A DNA stretch of 64,000 bases, taken from Forficula auricularia (Eukaryota; Arthropoda; Insecta; Dermaptera; Forficulidae). The notes below the pieces were generated by a model. It was not told the DNA's origin. It saw only the letters and a program-made list of their open reading frames with translations, and made no database searches. This document shows positions 33,901 to 56,660 of the stretch, piece after piece (the first letter of the stretch is position 1; each line of letters begins with the position of its first letter). The translations under genes and the position numbers were made by a program. Location: NCBI GenBank assembly GCA_024734495.1, contig JALMQS010000070.1:17236306-17300305 (forward strand). The letters run 5' to 3'.

Positions 33901-36759
33901 AATGAGTATCTTTTTAAGTTTTTTATTTATCTTTGGTGGCCCGCTCTTTAAGGTAGTTGTTCCGCCAAATGCGTTTTCTTGGGATTTTTTTGAAATTTAG
34001 ACAGATTATTATTTAAATACTTATGCATCGATTGGTGGCAAAACGAAATTTATGAACAATAAATACACTTCCGGAGATAATAAATTTCAAAAATCGAGTT
34101 TTTCAGGCTCTTTAACATTGAACTATACGGGATATCGGAAAATTTACATACATATTTAATTATAATTAAGAAACCCTTACCATTTTTATAAAAAACTAAA
34201 CCAACATTAAACAATAACCAATACATATTTTAAGACAATTTTGATTCATAGTTACAACACAGTTTCTGAGATAATAAGGAATAAATAATGAAAAATGTAT
34301 AAAAAACTTTACACTAAAAACAATTTGGCAAGCGCATTTATTTAACCAGCGAAAGGTGTATAAAGCGCGCATGCGCTAGATTTTTCAAAAATTATAATTT
34401 TCATAAGATGTAACGTAGGCGTTGATTACATTTGTTAAAAAATAACAAAACTATTTTTATAGAAATAAATCGACCTTTAAAATGTATTTTATCTGTAATT
34501 TTAATATAAAAATATTCAATCTCTTACAATGGTGCCAAATTTGTCAAACGACCACGGTATTGGCTAGAATTGGTACATAACAGCAAAAAGTTTTAGGCTT
34601 ATGAACTATGAATCCTTATTGTCTGTTCTATATACTCTAGCATTAACTTTTTGCTAGTATTGTCGCGAAACAACTACCTTAGGTCGATAAATGGTTTAAT
34701 GCTATTAAAAGAGCCAAAAAAAGTTAACTTTCATAATTTATTTTTTCACTTCAGTTTGAGTTTATTATTATATTATATAAACCGTAGCGAAATAATTTTA
34801 AAACAAAATATTATTATGTATTCATTGTAATTTGTGGATATTATTTAAAATAGGTATATCTTTTGCTTGGTTCAAGCTAGAATATATTGGTCATTTTCAT
34901 TCAAGTAGTCTTCGCACTTTATTCAATCATTTCATATCAATTTTGGTATAAATTATTATATTTTACAGTATAAGTACTTCGAAGGGATAAAATTCTTTAT
35001 TTTTACGTTATTTAAATATACTATCGTGATCTCAGAACAAAATATATCCGAAATTAAAATTTTTTTTAATTAGAAGTTATTTGAATCCTTTCTTCGTTAA
35101 TAGCTCAAAAATTTTGTTTTTTAATGTTGAATTTTGTGATTTTTTTTGAAAAAAATCGAAGGTGTCCCATTGAAAGAAAAAAAAGGCAAAAAAGCATTAA
35201 AAATATATTTTTTTTTCAATTTTTGAAATTTTTTTCAAAAAATTAATTAAAAAAGGAAAAAAATGACCCCCCCCCTACTAAGTTAGAGTATCTTTATTCT
35301 TGTCAAAGTTATGAATATTTCTATGATACTTTGATCTATTTCCTTCAAAAATCGAAATTTAGTTATGGGTTAAGATAGAAAACTAAAAATTTAGGTGGAT
35401 ACTTCTTTCTTTCTACATAATATATAATAACATATTAGAAAATTAAAAAATCGAAGAGGGTCACCGACAAAACGTCGTTGACTTGATATGGAATGACCCA
35501 TATATATTTCCTTGGTCAACTCTATAAATTAAATTGTAAAAACGCATTTTTTTTAAAGTAGTTGTTTCGCGACAATACTAGCAAAAAGTTAATGCTAGAG
35601 TATATAGAACAGACAATAAGGATTCATAATTCATAAGCCCAAAATTTTTTGCTGTTTATGTACCGATTCTAGCCAATCCCGTGCTCGTTTGACAAATCTG
35701 GCACCATTGTAAGAGATTGAATATTTTTATATTAAAATGACAGATAAAATACATTTTAAAAGTTAAAAAATTTCTATAAAAATAGTTTTGTTATTTTTTA
35801 ACAAATGTAATCAACGCCTACGTTACGCCTTATGAAAATTATAATTTTGAAAAAATCTAGCGCATGCGCGCTTTATACATCTTTCGCTGGTTAAATAAAT
35901 GCTCAGTTGCCAAATTGTTTTTAGTGTAAATTTTTTTTATACATTTTTTATTCATTATTATCTCAGAAACTGTGTTGTAACTATGAATCAAAATTGTCTT
36001 AAAATATGTATTGGTTATTGTTTAATGTTGGTTTAGTTTTTTATAAAAATGATAAGAAGGGTTTCTTAATTATAATTAAATATCTATGTAAATTTTCCGA
36101 TATCCTGTATAGTGGAATGTATAAGAGTCTGAAAAACTCTATTTTTGAAATTTAATATCTCCGGAACTATATTGTTCATAAATTTCCTTTTTGCCACCAA
36201 TCGATGCAGAAGTATTTATATAATAATCTGTCTAAATTTCAAAAAAATTCTAAGAAAACCCATTTGACGGAACAACTACCTTAATGAACACGGTGAATAC
36301 CTAGGAAAAAGAAAAAAAATCGTTTAATTCAACTAATTTTGGTCAGATCAGTTTTGTTCCTTAAGTCTGGCTACGCCACTGGATTAAATATTTTGTAATA
36401 GAATCTCTAGATAATTGTTATTTTTTCAGATATGTCGTCGAAGTGTTCATCAACCGTCTCTATTGCAATGGGAGGCACTTTTGCCCAATTGCCCGCCATT
36501 ATATAATGCAAGTACTCTACATGGACAACTGTTTGCTTTCGACTCGACGGGTCAGCACGCTTTGATCGGGGGTGCAGCGGGAGCCAGTCTCTATCACCTT
36601 GCTGATGATTCTCTTGTGAAACTTCTTGATTTGGCTGGACATCGTTCCCCTGTCTTAGCTCTCGACTGGGCTATCGCTAATCAAAGCGCTACCTGTTTAA
36701 CAGCAGCTGGCGATGGTGGCATTAAAATATCCACCCTTTCTTACCCCCTAAATAACTAA
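21947..36759 (+). CDS. WDR91: WD repeat-containing protein 91 (Rab7 effector of endosome maturation)
   Basis: Orthologue of WDR91, which with WDR81 lowers PI3P during early-to-late endosome conversion and binds Rab7. Exons: 21947-22066, 22145-22268, 25951-26091, 27756-28069, 30942-31045, 31109-31485, 32880-33001, 33084-33260, 33341-33452, 33535 to 33768/33786, 36430-36759. N-terminal marks: [31 protein letters not shown]; then a charged helix ([14 protein letters not shown]), a Ser-rich linker with a poly-Pro run (exon 6), and WD40 blades from [10 protein letters not shown] onward ([34 protein letters not shown]). About 720 residues against 747 in human. Odd: one extra base at 27905-27906 breaks exon 4, and a hAT element (33769-36381) splits exon 10. 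All other phases close. Confidence 0.93.
22564..23087. mobile_element. hAT-type MITE with perfect 8-bp target duplication
   Basis: Ends cactggttcccaacc and, inverted, cagtggttcccaacc; flanked by gtctaacc at 22556-22563 and 23088-23095. 524 bp, no coding capacity; Charlie-like ends. Confidence 0.88.
23408..24030. mobile_element. Fold-back element family B, copy 2
   Basis: Shares gaaagtaatggaagg and the aaggtgtaatttattgg box with the copy at 8288. Arms are mirrored, and the right arm contains an internal direct duplication of ctatgcttctgctaaggaag (near 23740 and 23840). The - strand hammerhead-like segment near 23535-23595 keeps CTGAAGA, GAAACGTC and most of stem I, but stem II is imperfect. 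Confidence 0.8.
24454..25208 (+). mobile_element. LINE 3' fragment, near-identical to 50984-51740
   Basis: Aligns with few differences to the 3' part of the LINE at 50445-51755. One C fewer in the cccacaactt stretch near 24640 shifts the frame; the C-terminal 103 residues (24807-25118, ending [18 protein letters not shown]) are open and followed by the shared 3'UTR. Inserted in sense orientation in WDR91 intron 2. Confidence 0.92.
26343..26936 (+). pseudogene. hAT transposase relic split by a MITE
   Basis: Pieces in order: [11 protein letters not shown]...FGFLYDIS, then in another frame [16 protein letters not shown]... and IELCND, then [14 protein letters not shown] and [14 protein letters not shown], then, after the insertion at 26658-26816, [20 protein letters not shown] and [17 protein letters not shown]. 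This is the C-terminal half of a hAT (ZMYM-like) transposase with at least one frameshift and one insertion. Confidence 0.87.
26658..26816. mobile_element. MITE nested in the hAT transposase relic
   Basis: Inverted ends ggtcagctgtatgtcggttg and ggccagttgtatgtcggttg, with arms continuing to accctttgtcaacg. It interrupts the transposase between ILLTL and [11 protein letters not shown]; ctta on both sides is the probable target duplication. The GGCCAGT start is shared with the fold-back at 28497-28924. Confidence 0.8.
27010..27145 (-). mobile_element. tRNA-derived SINE fragment
   Basis: On -, tcccgggttcgaatcccggc is a perfect T-arm / B box followed by a tttttgtctataat tail. The 5' part (caaaggcatcgcagcacac) is not a cloverleaf, so it is not a working tRNA gene. 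A related copy lies at 60005-60195. Confidence 0.65.
28221..29014. mobile_element. hAT element with perfect 8-bp target duplication
   Basis: Starts caatacttcttaaag and ends, inverted, cagtgcttcttaaactt; ccgtagag flanks both sides (28213-28220, 29015-29022). No transposase. A fold-back element is nested within it. Located in WDR91 intron 4. Confidence 0.87.
28497..28924. mobile_element. Fold-back element nested in the hAT at 28221
   Basis: The left arm (gcccagtcatattagg, then aaccttt / gtcgtcctaaa to about 28588) is mirrored by 28849-28924 (ending cctaatatgactggcc). The middle is non-coding. Confidence 0.75.
29140..29260. mobile_element. Half copy of fold-back family A
   Basis: Shares gtcttctg, a ttttaaataaaataat-like stretch and gactatagtttcga with 974-1227. 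Only one arm is present. Confidence 0.6.
29197..29239 (-). ncRNA. Hammerhead-ribozyme-like motif, family A
   Basis: On -: TAGA, CTGATGA, one extra T, GAAGGC-AAT-GCCTTC, GAAA, C-TATA-G, TC, TCTA. TAGA and TCTA pair as a 4-bp stem I. Compared with the copy at 1040-1074 (GAGGGC/GCCCTC) one stem II pair has changed on both sides (G-C to A-T), i.e. compensatory change. Stem III could be a 2-bp hairpin with loop TATA or an 8-nt dimer palindrome (ACTATAGT). The extra T is non-canonical. Confidence 0.45.
29469..29590. repeat. 60-bp direct tandem duplication
   Basis: Two near-identical units with ccaattccattttattcaac and atattatttatttaatta, in WDR91 intron 4. Confidence 0.85.
29878..30170. mobile_element. 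hAT (Charlie-like) left end fragment
   Basis: cagtagttctcaacctttgt near 29878 is a typical Charlie-type end, followed by a pyrimidine-rich stretch and a poly-C tract near 30092. No right end or target duplication was identified. Confidence 0.4.
30590..30720. repeat. Diverged half copy related to fold-back family B
   Basis: ataatttattggaac, then cgatgattcgtagga and ccttccttcttcagggcttg, line up with the family B order aatttattggaat, cgtttcggagga, cctccttcttcaggg. The GAAAC core is changed to GAATC, so the ribozyme-like layout is lost. Confidence 0.5.
31505..32469. mobile_element. Fold-back element in WDR91 intron 6
   Basis: Left arm 31505-31828 and right arm about 32180-32469 are reverse complements (cctaacaatggattccagta at the left; its mirror image ends the right arm). 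A family B copy sits in the loop. It begins 20 bp after the exon 6 donor. Confidence 0.85.
31846..32090. mobile_element. Fold-back family B, internally deleted copy 3
   Basis: tctctggagagagacggact, then gtaatggaaggcagccca, with a mirrored right end. The centre is deleted so that only gaatcctccgaaagg remains of the hammerhead-like segment; it lacks CTGANGA. Confidence 0.75.
32470..32879 (+). other. Rest of WDR91 intron 6
   Basis: AT-rich; nothing recognised. Acceptor tttttag ends at 32879. Confidence 0.6.
33769..36381. mobile_element. 2.6-kb hAT fold-back element inside WDR91 exon 10
   Basis: Ends CAGTGGCGTAGCCA and its inverse TGGCTACGCCACTG are perfect; gattaaat flanks both sides (33761-33768, 36382-36389), the 8-bp duplication of a hAT. 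Inside, about 730-bp arms (33950-34682 and 35556-36285) are reverse complements around a loop of roughly 870 bp. No transposase frame. Reading from WDR91 into it meets a stop at 33874-33876. GGG|GTGCAA at 33784-33792 is a possible 5' splice site in frame with exon 11. Confidence 0.93.
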
Positions 36760-36815
36760 ATTATTTTATAGAAATCAATTTATATATATACTATATACAT
36801 TTATTGTATTATTCA

Positions 36816-36821
36816 AATAAA
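36816..36821 (+). other. Polyadenylation signal of WDR91
   Basis: AATAAA 57 bp after the WDR91 stop codon, in an AT-rich context. Confidence 0.65.
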
Positions 36822-37082
36822 TTATTACAGATTTTTTAGACATGTTTGCTTTCTTTTATTCTTCACCATGTTCATAAATAAGAACTAAATTGCTTGGATA
36901 AAATTAATGCCTAGGCAGAAAAATAAGGAATTAGAAGAATATAAAACAATAAAAATTTTAGTCTGAATCAGAAGCTTTACGCTCCTGCTGGCGATTAGTT
37001 TAGATGATGACACACAAAATATGCAACTATAATAACTTTTAAGGAGATAGGTGTTACATAGTTCAAGGTGAACATTTTTTAA

Positions 37083-37311
37083 AAATAAAAAATTAGGTAA
37101 AATTACGAGGTGGGTTTCACATAAAATAAAATAAAACAAAAATGAGTTTTGATTTCGATATATTTCGGGTTGTCAGCCCATCTTCAGGAGTTGGAAAATT
37201 GGTTTATCCTGAAGATGGGCTGACAACCCGAAACATATCGAAATCAAAACTAATTTTTGTTTTATTTTATTTTATGTGAAACCCACCTCAGAAATTTTAC
37301 TTAATTTTTTA
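37083..37311. mobile_element. Fold-back element family C
   Basis: Arms of about 105 bp (37083-37190, 37206-37311) are near-perfect reverse complements. Each contains CTGAAGATGGGCTGACAACC followed by CGAAA, the hammerhead-like core with a GGG/CCC stem II; flanking stem I complementarity is weak. Lies just 3' of WDR91. Confidence 0.85.
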
Positions 37312-40157
37312 TTATTATCTTTTAAGCATAAAATTGACAAGAATTTTAAATTATAAAATAAAATTCATGAAATAGGCTTGAAACAAAATAATTTCTCATT
37401 CCCTGATTCACTCCAAGCATTCATGTGAATTTTTAATTCTAAATTACTTTATAGACCTCAAATATTTTAAACGTATTTAATTTTAGGGAAAAAATAGGAT
37501 AAATAATGACAAAAATATATTCAATTATTTTTATATTAATCATTTTTTTATATCCTTAAAAATAATATATAACCAAAAAATATATATATTTAAAAAAAAT
37601 CAATATATTAAAAGTAATTTTTATAGATTTAAAAGATAATAAATAATTTACATGTAATGGTCCTTGGAAAGTGTGAACCGTGTATTTATAATTGCAGTTA
37701 AAATTATTTAAGCTGTTTTAAAAAACATTTTTTATTTTACTTATGAAATAGAAGATAAAGAAGTATGAAAATTAAACTAAAGTATATAGATATTTATAAT
37801 AAATTTACTAGAAATAGTTTAGAGCGAAATATAAGAGATCATGGGTTTTGGAAAATTGTTCAAAGAGAATAAAGAAAATGATTTATATAATCTCTTTAAA
37901 AAAGTTTTGAGGAGAATTCCATTTTACATCCAAAAAAGAGTTTTTGAATTTATGAAATATTAGGTATTGGGCTGTATTTGAAAGCATTTTTGGACTTTGG
38001 ATTGAAGAGGATAGATTTCGAGAATAAGATAAGCAACGAGAAAAAGTCCTTAAAATTCTTAAAGATAAATTAACAACTAACGAAATGACGAATGTAATGG
38101 TGAATATACGTCTCATAAAAACAGCCAATTTGGTAAACAAAAATGAGAAAGAAAAAATCTTGTATTGTATACTTTTCATACATATATTTTGTCGACTTAC
38201 TCCGTTCCACACTTTCTTTAGTTTTATATAGTTATAAACTCGTATTATTTATTTAAACATTTATATATATATATATAACAAAGATACATTTTTTTATTTA
38301 ATCAATAGTTAATTTTTAAATGGGCCTCCAAATAAAATATATTACAATAATAGCTCAAATATATCAGGGCTGAATATTTAAATATCACAAAATGATGTGC
38401 TGTAATAAAAAAAAAGAAAGAAAGTGGATCATTTATGAGACCTAAGTCCTTGTGAATCCATAAATTTGAAAGTAATTACAAGAATTCGTTATCAAAACAA
38501 AGTATCACTAATATGAGCTAAGTAGAATTCAAAATTAAAGATATTATTGGCTTAGGAATAATTCCTGAAATGCTGGATTCCTATAGTGTAAACAGGAGGG
38601 GTGAATTGTGCCTGATAATTATAATTAGAGACTGAGACAACTATTCGTTGTGGTTTTTTTGCTTTCTCTTTTTTTACTATCCCTAGGGATATAACTACAT
38701 ATATAGGATATGATTGATTATTTTTTCACATTCGATTGCTTCGATACACATTTTTAAATCCAATTCGTTTAATTCGTATATTTTTGATTATTACAAAATA
38801 AAAGGAAAATGGCAGAAAAAAAATCTCCCCCCCCCCCCAAAAAAAGTGAAAATTATTGAAACATCTAAGGAATAAGAATTACTTATTGAGTTATATTTTA
38901 TTTCCACCAAGTTCGAGAGGAAGATTTTTGTTTAAATTGAAATAGAATTGTACACAATATTTGTTGAAAGTATATCGTATTATTCTAGTCCAAAAAGAAA
39001 GGTTCGATTGCACAATAGTTTCTAAAATGACAAACATTAAAATAATAATATGCTACAAATAGTAATTTTACTAATTTGAATGTCGATTTCATACAAATAA
39101 ATTAAATAAGGATTACAGTGTTACCCTGCAATTCTTTTACGGGATGAAGTTCATTTAGAATGATGTAAGTAGCCATTTATAATTTCAAATAAATATATAT
39201 CTTTGAATCTAAAAAAATTTCACAAATCATTTAATAAATTAATGATTTGTTTTGAAGAATAAGTTGTAAAAGTAGTTGTCAAAAATTAAAAAACATTAAG
39301 GAGACGATATTCATTGATCATCTTTTTTTAAAAAATATTTTATCAAGCAGCTTGAAAAACATTTTACAAAATTATTTTAAGATTTATATCTAATTAGAAA
39401 AAGCTTTGATGTTTGTAATTATTTAAAACAGAAATGTTTATTGTTTTTTAAATCCAAGTTTAAGTATTTCTATTAAATTTTCAAAATGGGAAATAATTGA
39501 AAGTGTCCAAAATGAATAAAAAAAGTCTGAAGAAAGTTATGAGCTTCCACAAACAACTGCTTATTTTATTGAGACAAACTTTAAGGCTTTTTGCTTTTGC
39601 CGATTTTTCTGTTAAATGTATTCTGTAGATATTTGCGCCTAAAAACTTGAAGCTGAATCCACTTGATTTATAGTGAGCCACTCTTTATTTTCTAGACTAA
39701 CTGGTGCATCAATGAGAGATTGGGAAAAAACGTAAAACATTTTGCATTGAAGTAATCAGCTATTATCTTTTCTTTGAAAAAGTTTTTCTGTAATTCAGAT
39801 ATAAACAATATTAAAATAGCAATTCCATTTTCATTTTATAGCTATTATTGGAGCAGTTTTAGTTTAGAATCGACCTTTTTCGTGGTTTAAACTCAATTTC
39901 GAGCGTGATGATTACTAAGGAAATCCACTCCAAAGTAATTTTCATGGGAAAAAGAATTCAGAGAGGTGGTTTCCAGTGTCTTTCTCTGCCTGAAACCACT
40001 AACTAGTGTAAAAATGAGAAAGAGATGAAAATAAAACCAATGAAATAATTTTATAATTCATCATCATTTTATAAAATTGTGGGTATGCTAGTTTAATTTT
40101 CTGGAGAATGGTTCATTAAAGTATATCTGGAAGATATCGACGGGATAAGATACAATT
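37312..40157. other. Intergenic between convergent WDR91 and PAPSS
   Basis: AT-rich with a TA microsatellite near 38265-38278, a poly-C run near 38827 and no credible gene. An overlapping pair of short frames near 37840-38212 (40 codons on +, 109 on -) is not recognisable. TTTATT at 39684-39689 and 39565-39570 are candidate PAPSS poly(A) signals on -, several hundred bp beyond its stop. Confidence 0.5.
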
Positions 40158-53452
<13,295 letters not shown>

Positions 53453-54840
53453 CTAAACAAAGAAATCAAAAAATTAATTATGTTAATAAGTAGATATAAT
53501 TTGTATCATACATTTGCTAATGTTACCATCGAAATGAATAAATTACAAGTTTTAAATGAAAATATTATAATAGAAGATTATATTAGTAAATATTATGCAG
53601 TATGAAAGCAGGAAGATTGTGAAAGAATTTACCTACTTAAGAAAAATTTGTTATTAAAACAATACATAATAAATAAATAATAAATAATCTGTGGATAGTA
53701 GCTTGATTGTCTAGGAAACTCATGAGAAGGGTGTATTCCGAAACCCTTCTGACTTATTATCTATAACATCTAGGATTAATTAGAGAACACTCGTCATTTT
53801 TCTAAAATAACTTGTATTCGAGTGAGAAAGGTTATGGTTTTGAATTTTGTGTTCTTCCCCATCTCAAACCGATAATAAATTTTGATTTATTATTTTTATC
53901 TGACACCTAAATTAAACATATCAACAAAAATTTATTTTTACTTTACCATACAGGGTATGGTCAAATATTGTAATCACGCATGAAAAAGTGTTTTTTTGCC
54001 TTGTTTTTTCGAAATATTGTATCTCAAATATTTTGATTAAAATAATTGAGCAAAATCATGGAGTTTTGGTCTACAAAAAAGCCCTAATAAGAGAACATCG
54101 AAAAAATGATATTTTTCGAGATATTAATTGTTTTGTCAAAATATCTGTTAGTACTAATGTTACCAAATTTTGTGTACGCTCTAGCTCAAAAACAATATTT
54201 CTTATTTTAAGAACCCTGTCCAAATTCTAGCAAGATAAAAGAATTTTTAGAGGTCGCTCAAGAATTTAGAAAATCTAAAAAATGCACAAAAATCATTTTT
54301 TTCTTTCTGAAAATTTTTATGAAATTTTCAGGCGGTTATTTTTTTATATAAAGAAATAATTTCTATGAAGAGAATTAAAATTTTGGTAAAGAAAAAAATT
54401 GATTTTTGAGCATTGATAGAGATTCAACGCCGCCTGATAATGGTAGGGTATGTATTCATATAGCAGGTTCTGCCCTTCTGGTTGCATCATCAGGCGCCTA
54501 ACTTAAAAAACTACATTTTGAGCATTACTACAATTTTAGGGAATGGGATCCAAAATCTGAAGGGGGCCCTTCATTATGGAATAAGAATTTGTTTTTTATA
54601 ATTGGAAAAAGTTGGTCACCCTACGGCTTTTTTTTCTAAAATACTCCTTAAAAAAATGTCACACCCGGGCTCGGGCCCGGGAGCCCACGGTGCAGTTGGA
54701 CTCCCTTTATGGGGTCCATGGTTACTCTCGACAAACTAAATATTTTCACATAAAATTGAAACAATTATTTCGAAATGGATAAGTCCGATTTTTTCAACTA
54801 TATATAGCTTCTTACATTTCAGAAAAGAAGAAAGTTCACA
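53453..54840. other. PAPSS upstream region / first intron
   Basis: Should lead to the missing PAPSS first exon on -, which was not recognised. A GC-rich palindrome (cccgggctcgggcccggg, 54665-54682) and a short inverted pair (gccgcctgataatgg / tcatcaggcgcc, 54430-54498) stand out. Otherwise AT-rich. Confidence 0.45.
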
Positions 54841-54844
54841 GGGA

Positions 54845-55015
54845 ATAAGTGAGAGGCACCCGAAGGACTGAAAATTGTTATAAGTGGAAAAGAGGGAGAC
54901 AGAAAGAGAGTTTCATCTAGTAGAAGCCATGGGGATAACATGTATTGATGAATGAATGAATTGGTTTGGGTTCTTTCTAATTTGATTGCGTGGGGTGTAG
55001 GGTGTTTGCGGAACG
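54845..55015 (-). mobile_element. Decayed LINE 3' end
   Basis: actgaaaattgttataagtg, agagtttcatctagtagaag, ccatggggataa and atttgattgcgtggggtg follow the order of the relic at 44510-44660 (ctgaaggttataagtcgc, cgagttccagtctctgga, ggttatagggataa, atttgacagcgaaggggtg). Confidence 0.5.
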
Positions 55016-55339
55016 CTTATTCAGCAAGAAGAATGCAATCGGAAAAATTTTCATCAATTAATAAATTTAAAAATATGGAATTAAATGTAAACTTTAGCCA
55101 GTATTTGTATGGGTATAAATTGAAATTTGGTCAAATTAAAATTATTTATTATATATTTATAATTAAGAGACTTGTTTTTTAGTTTACTTTAAATATTTAT
55201 TCATTGATATTATGTGGTTATATTTATATAATCGATTTGATTGATACAATATGATAATTTAATAATCCATAAAATATAGAGTACGTAATTTTGTATTTTT
55301 TCTAAGATTCTTTCAAAACTTAAGTGATTTGTAGAATTT

Positions 55340-55930
55340 AATTTTATAAATTAAAGGGTTTGTTCAATCACATAAAATAAATAAATTGACTAATTTTAGA
55401 CAATTAACATTATTTATTAGATAGATTTACTAAACAGTTTCGATCACCATTGGTAGACCATCTTCAGTAGTAAATTTCGTTCAAGATTTGGAATTTGTCA
55501 ATCTGCATATATAACTCATTCAATTGTTCAAATATCCATGTTAATAAAAATGAGAATCGAGTTATATAGTAGATTGACCAATTCCAAATCCTGAACGAAA
55601 TTTACTATTGAAAATGGTTTAGCAGGGGGTGACCGAAACTGTTTAGTAAATCTATCTAATAAATAATGCTAATTGTCTAAAATTACTATATTTATTTTTT
55701 TGCATATATAACTCATTCACTTGTTCAAATATCCATGTTAATAAAAATGAGAATCGAGTTATATAGTAGATTGACCAATTCCAAATCCTGAACGAAATTT
55801 ACTACTGAAAATGGTATACCAGGGGTGATCGAAACTGTTTAGTAAATCTATCTAATAAATAATGTTTATTGTCTAAAATTACTCTATTTATTTATTATAT
55901 GTGATTGAACAAACCCTTTAATTTATAAAA
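55340..55930. mobile_element. Fold-back family D with a duplicated right arm
   Basis: Left arm about 55340-55520 is mirrored by 55550-55700 and again by 55704-55930; the two right-hand copies are direct duplicates (atataactcattca, atccatgttaataaaaatga). Ends attaaagggtttgttcaatc at left and inverted at right. Confidence 0.85.
55425..55475 (-). ncRNA. Hammerhead-ribozyme-like motif, family D
   Basis: On -: ATTTACTA, CTGAAGA, one extra T, GGTC-loop-GATC (one G-U), GAAA, CTG, TT, TAGTAAAT. The outer 8-mers pair perfectly as stem I; the cleavage triplet is GTT. Stem III (ACTGT) is too short to close in cis. The two right-arm copies keep stem I but have CTGAAGA damaged (TTGAAAA, CTGAAAA). Confidence 0.45.
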
Positions 55931-56109
55931 GTAATTTTGTATATATTCAAATTATATTCGAAATCACTAGCTCATATGATGCTATCAACACTAGAGAACA
56001 GCTCAATTTTAAAATTTTTAATTAATTTTCAATTTATTCGGTGTATCTAAAACAACATTTTTTATAATCAATCGATATTTTCATTAAATGCTAAGTTACT
56101 GTGTGTAAT
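55931..56109. other. Intergenic, no gene seen
   Basis: AT-rich; nothing recognised. Confidence 0.4.
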
Positions 56110-56660
56110 TTAATAAATAAGCAGGCAAAGTGCGAGTCGGGCTCGCATACTGAGGATTCTGTAACTAATATATATATATATATATATTAAGATTGACGAT
56201 TTATTTATTGGGCTATGTGGTATACCTAAGCAAGGGAAAAATAAACGAATTTGTCAATTTTTTTTACAATTTTAAGGCAAGCCAACAGACAAAAAAAATC
56301 TAAGAATAGCCGATTTGGGGTCCTCCCACATGGTCATTTTAATGAGAATTAAATTTTAAAATTTTTTGTCTCATTCTACTTAATGAGATTTTGCAGGGAT
56401 ATCTCATACTCCATGATGAAAAAATGGTTTTTATTTTCGATCCCATAGAATTGGACCAATTCCTAAAATAATCATCCGATTAAAATTTTAACACGAATTT
56501 TGATTCCGGGGAAAGTAAATACAAAACATATAACCTGGAAATGTCAAGTTTGTATCTTTAGTGCATGAGCTACTATATTCTGAAAGACGGACAGAATACT
56601 AAAAGAACACTAATAGGATTCCGTTTCACTTTTGTAAGAGACCCTAAAAACATATGTGAA
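56110..56660. repeat. Dispersed repeat with gcgagtcgggctcgc hairpin
   Basis: Begins gcaaagtgcgagtcgggctc, has a TA microsatellite (56167-56188), and ends ggattccgtttcac...agaccctaaaaac. This start/end wording is typical of a widespread arthropod repeat; class not determined. Confidence 0.5.

Noticed and set aside
37840..38212. Short frames: 40 codons on +, 109 on -
   Set aside because: No recognisable family, AT-driven composition and no splice context; kept as intergenic.
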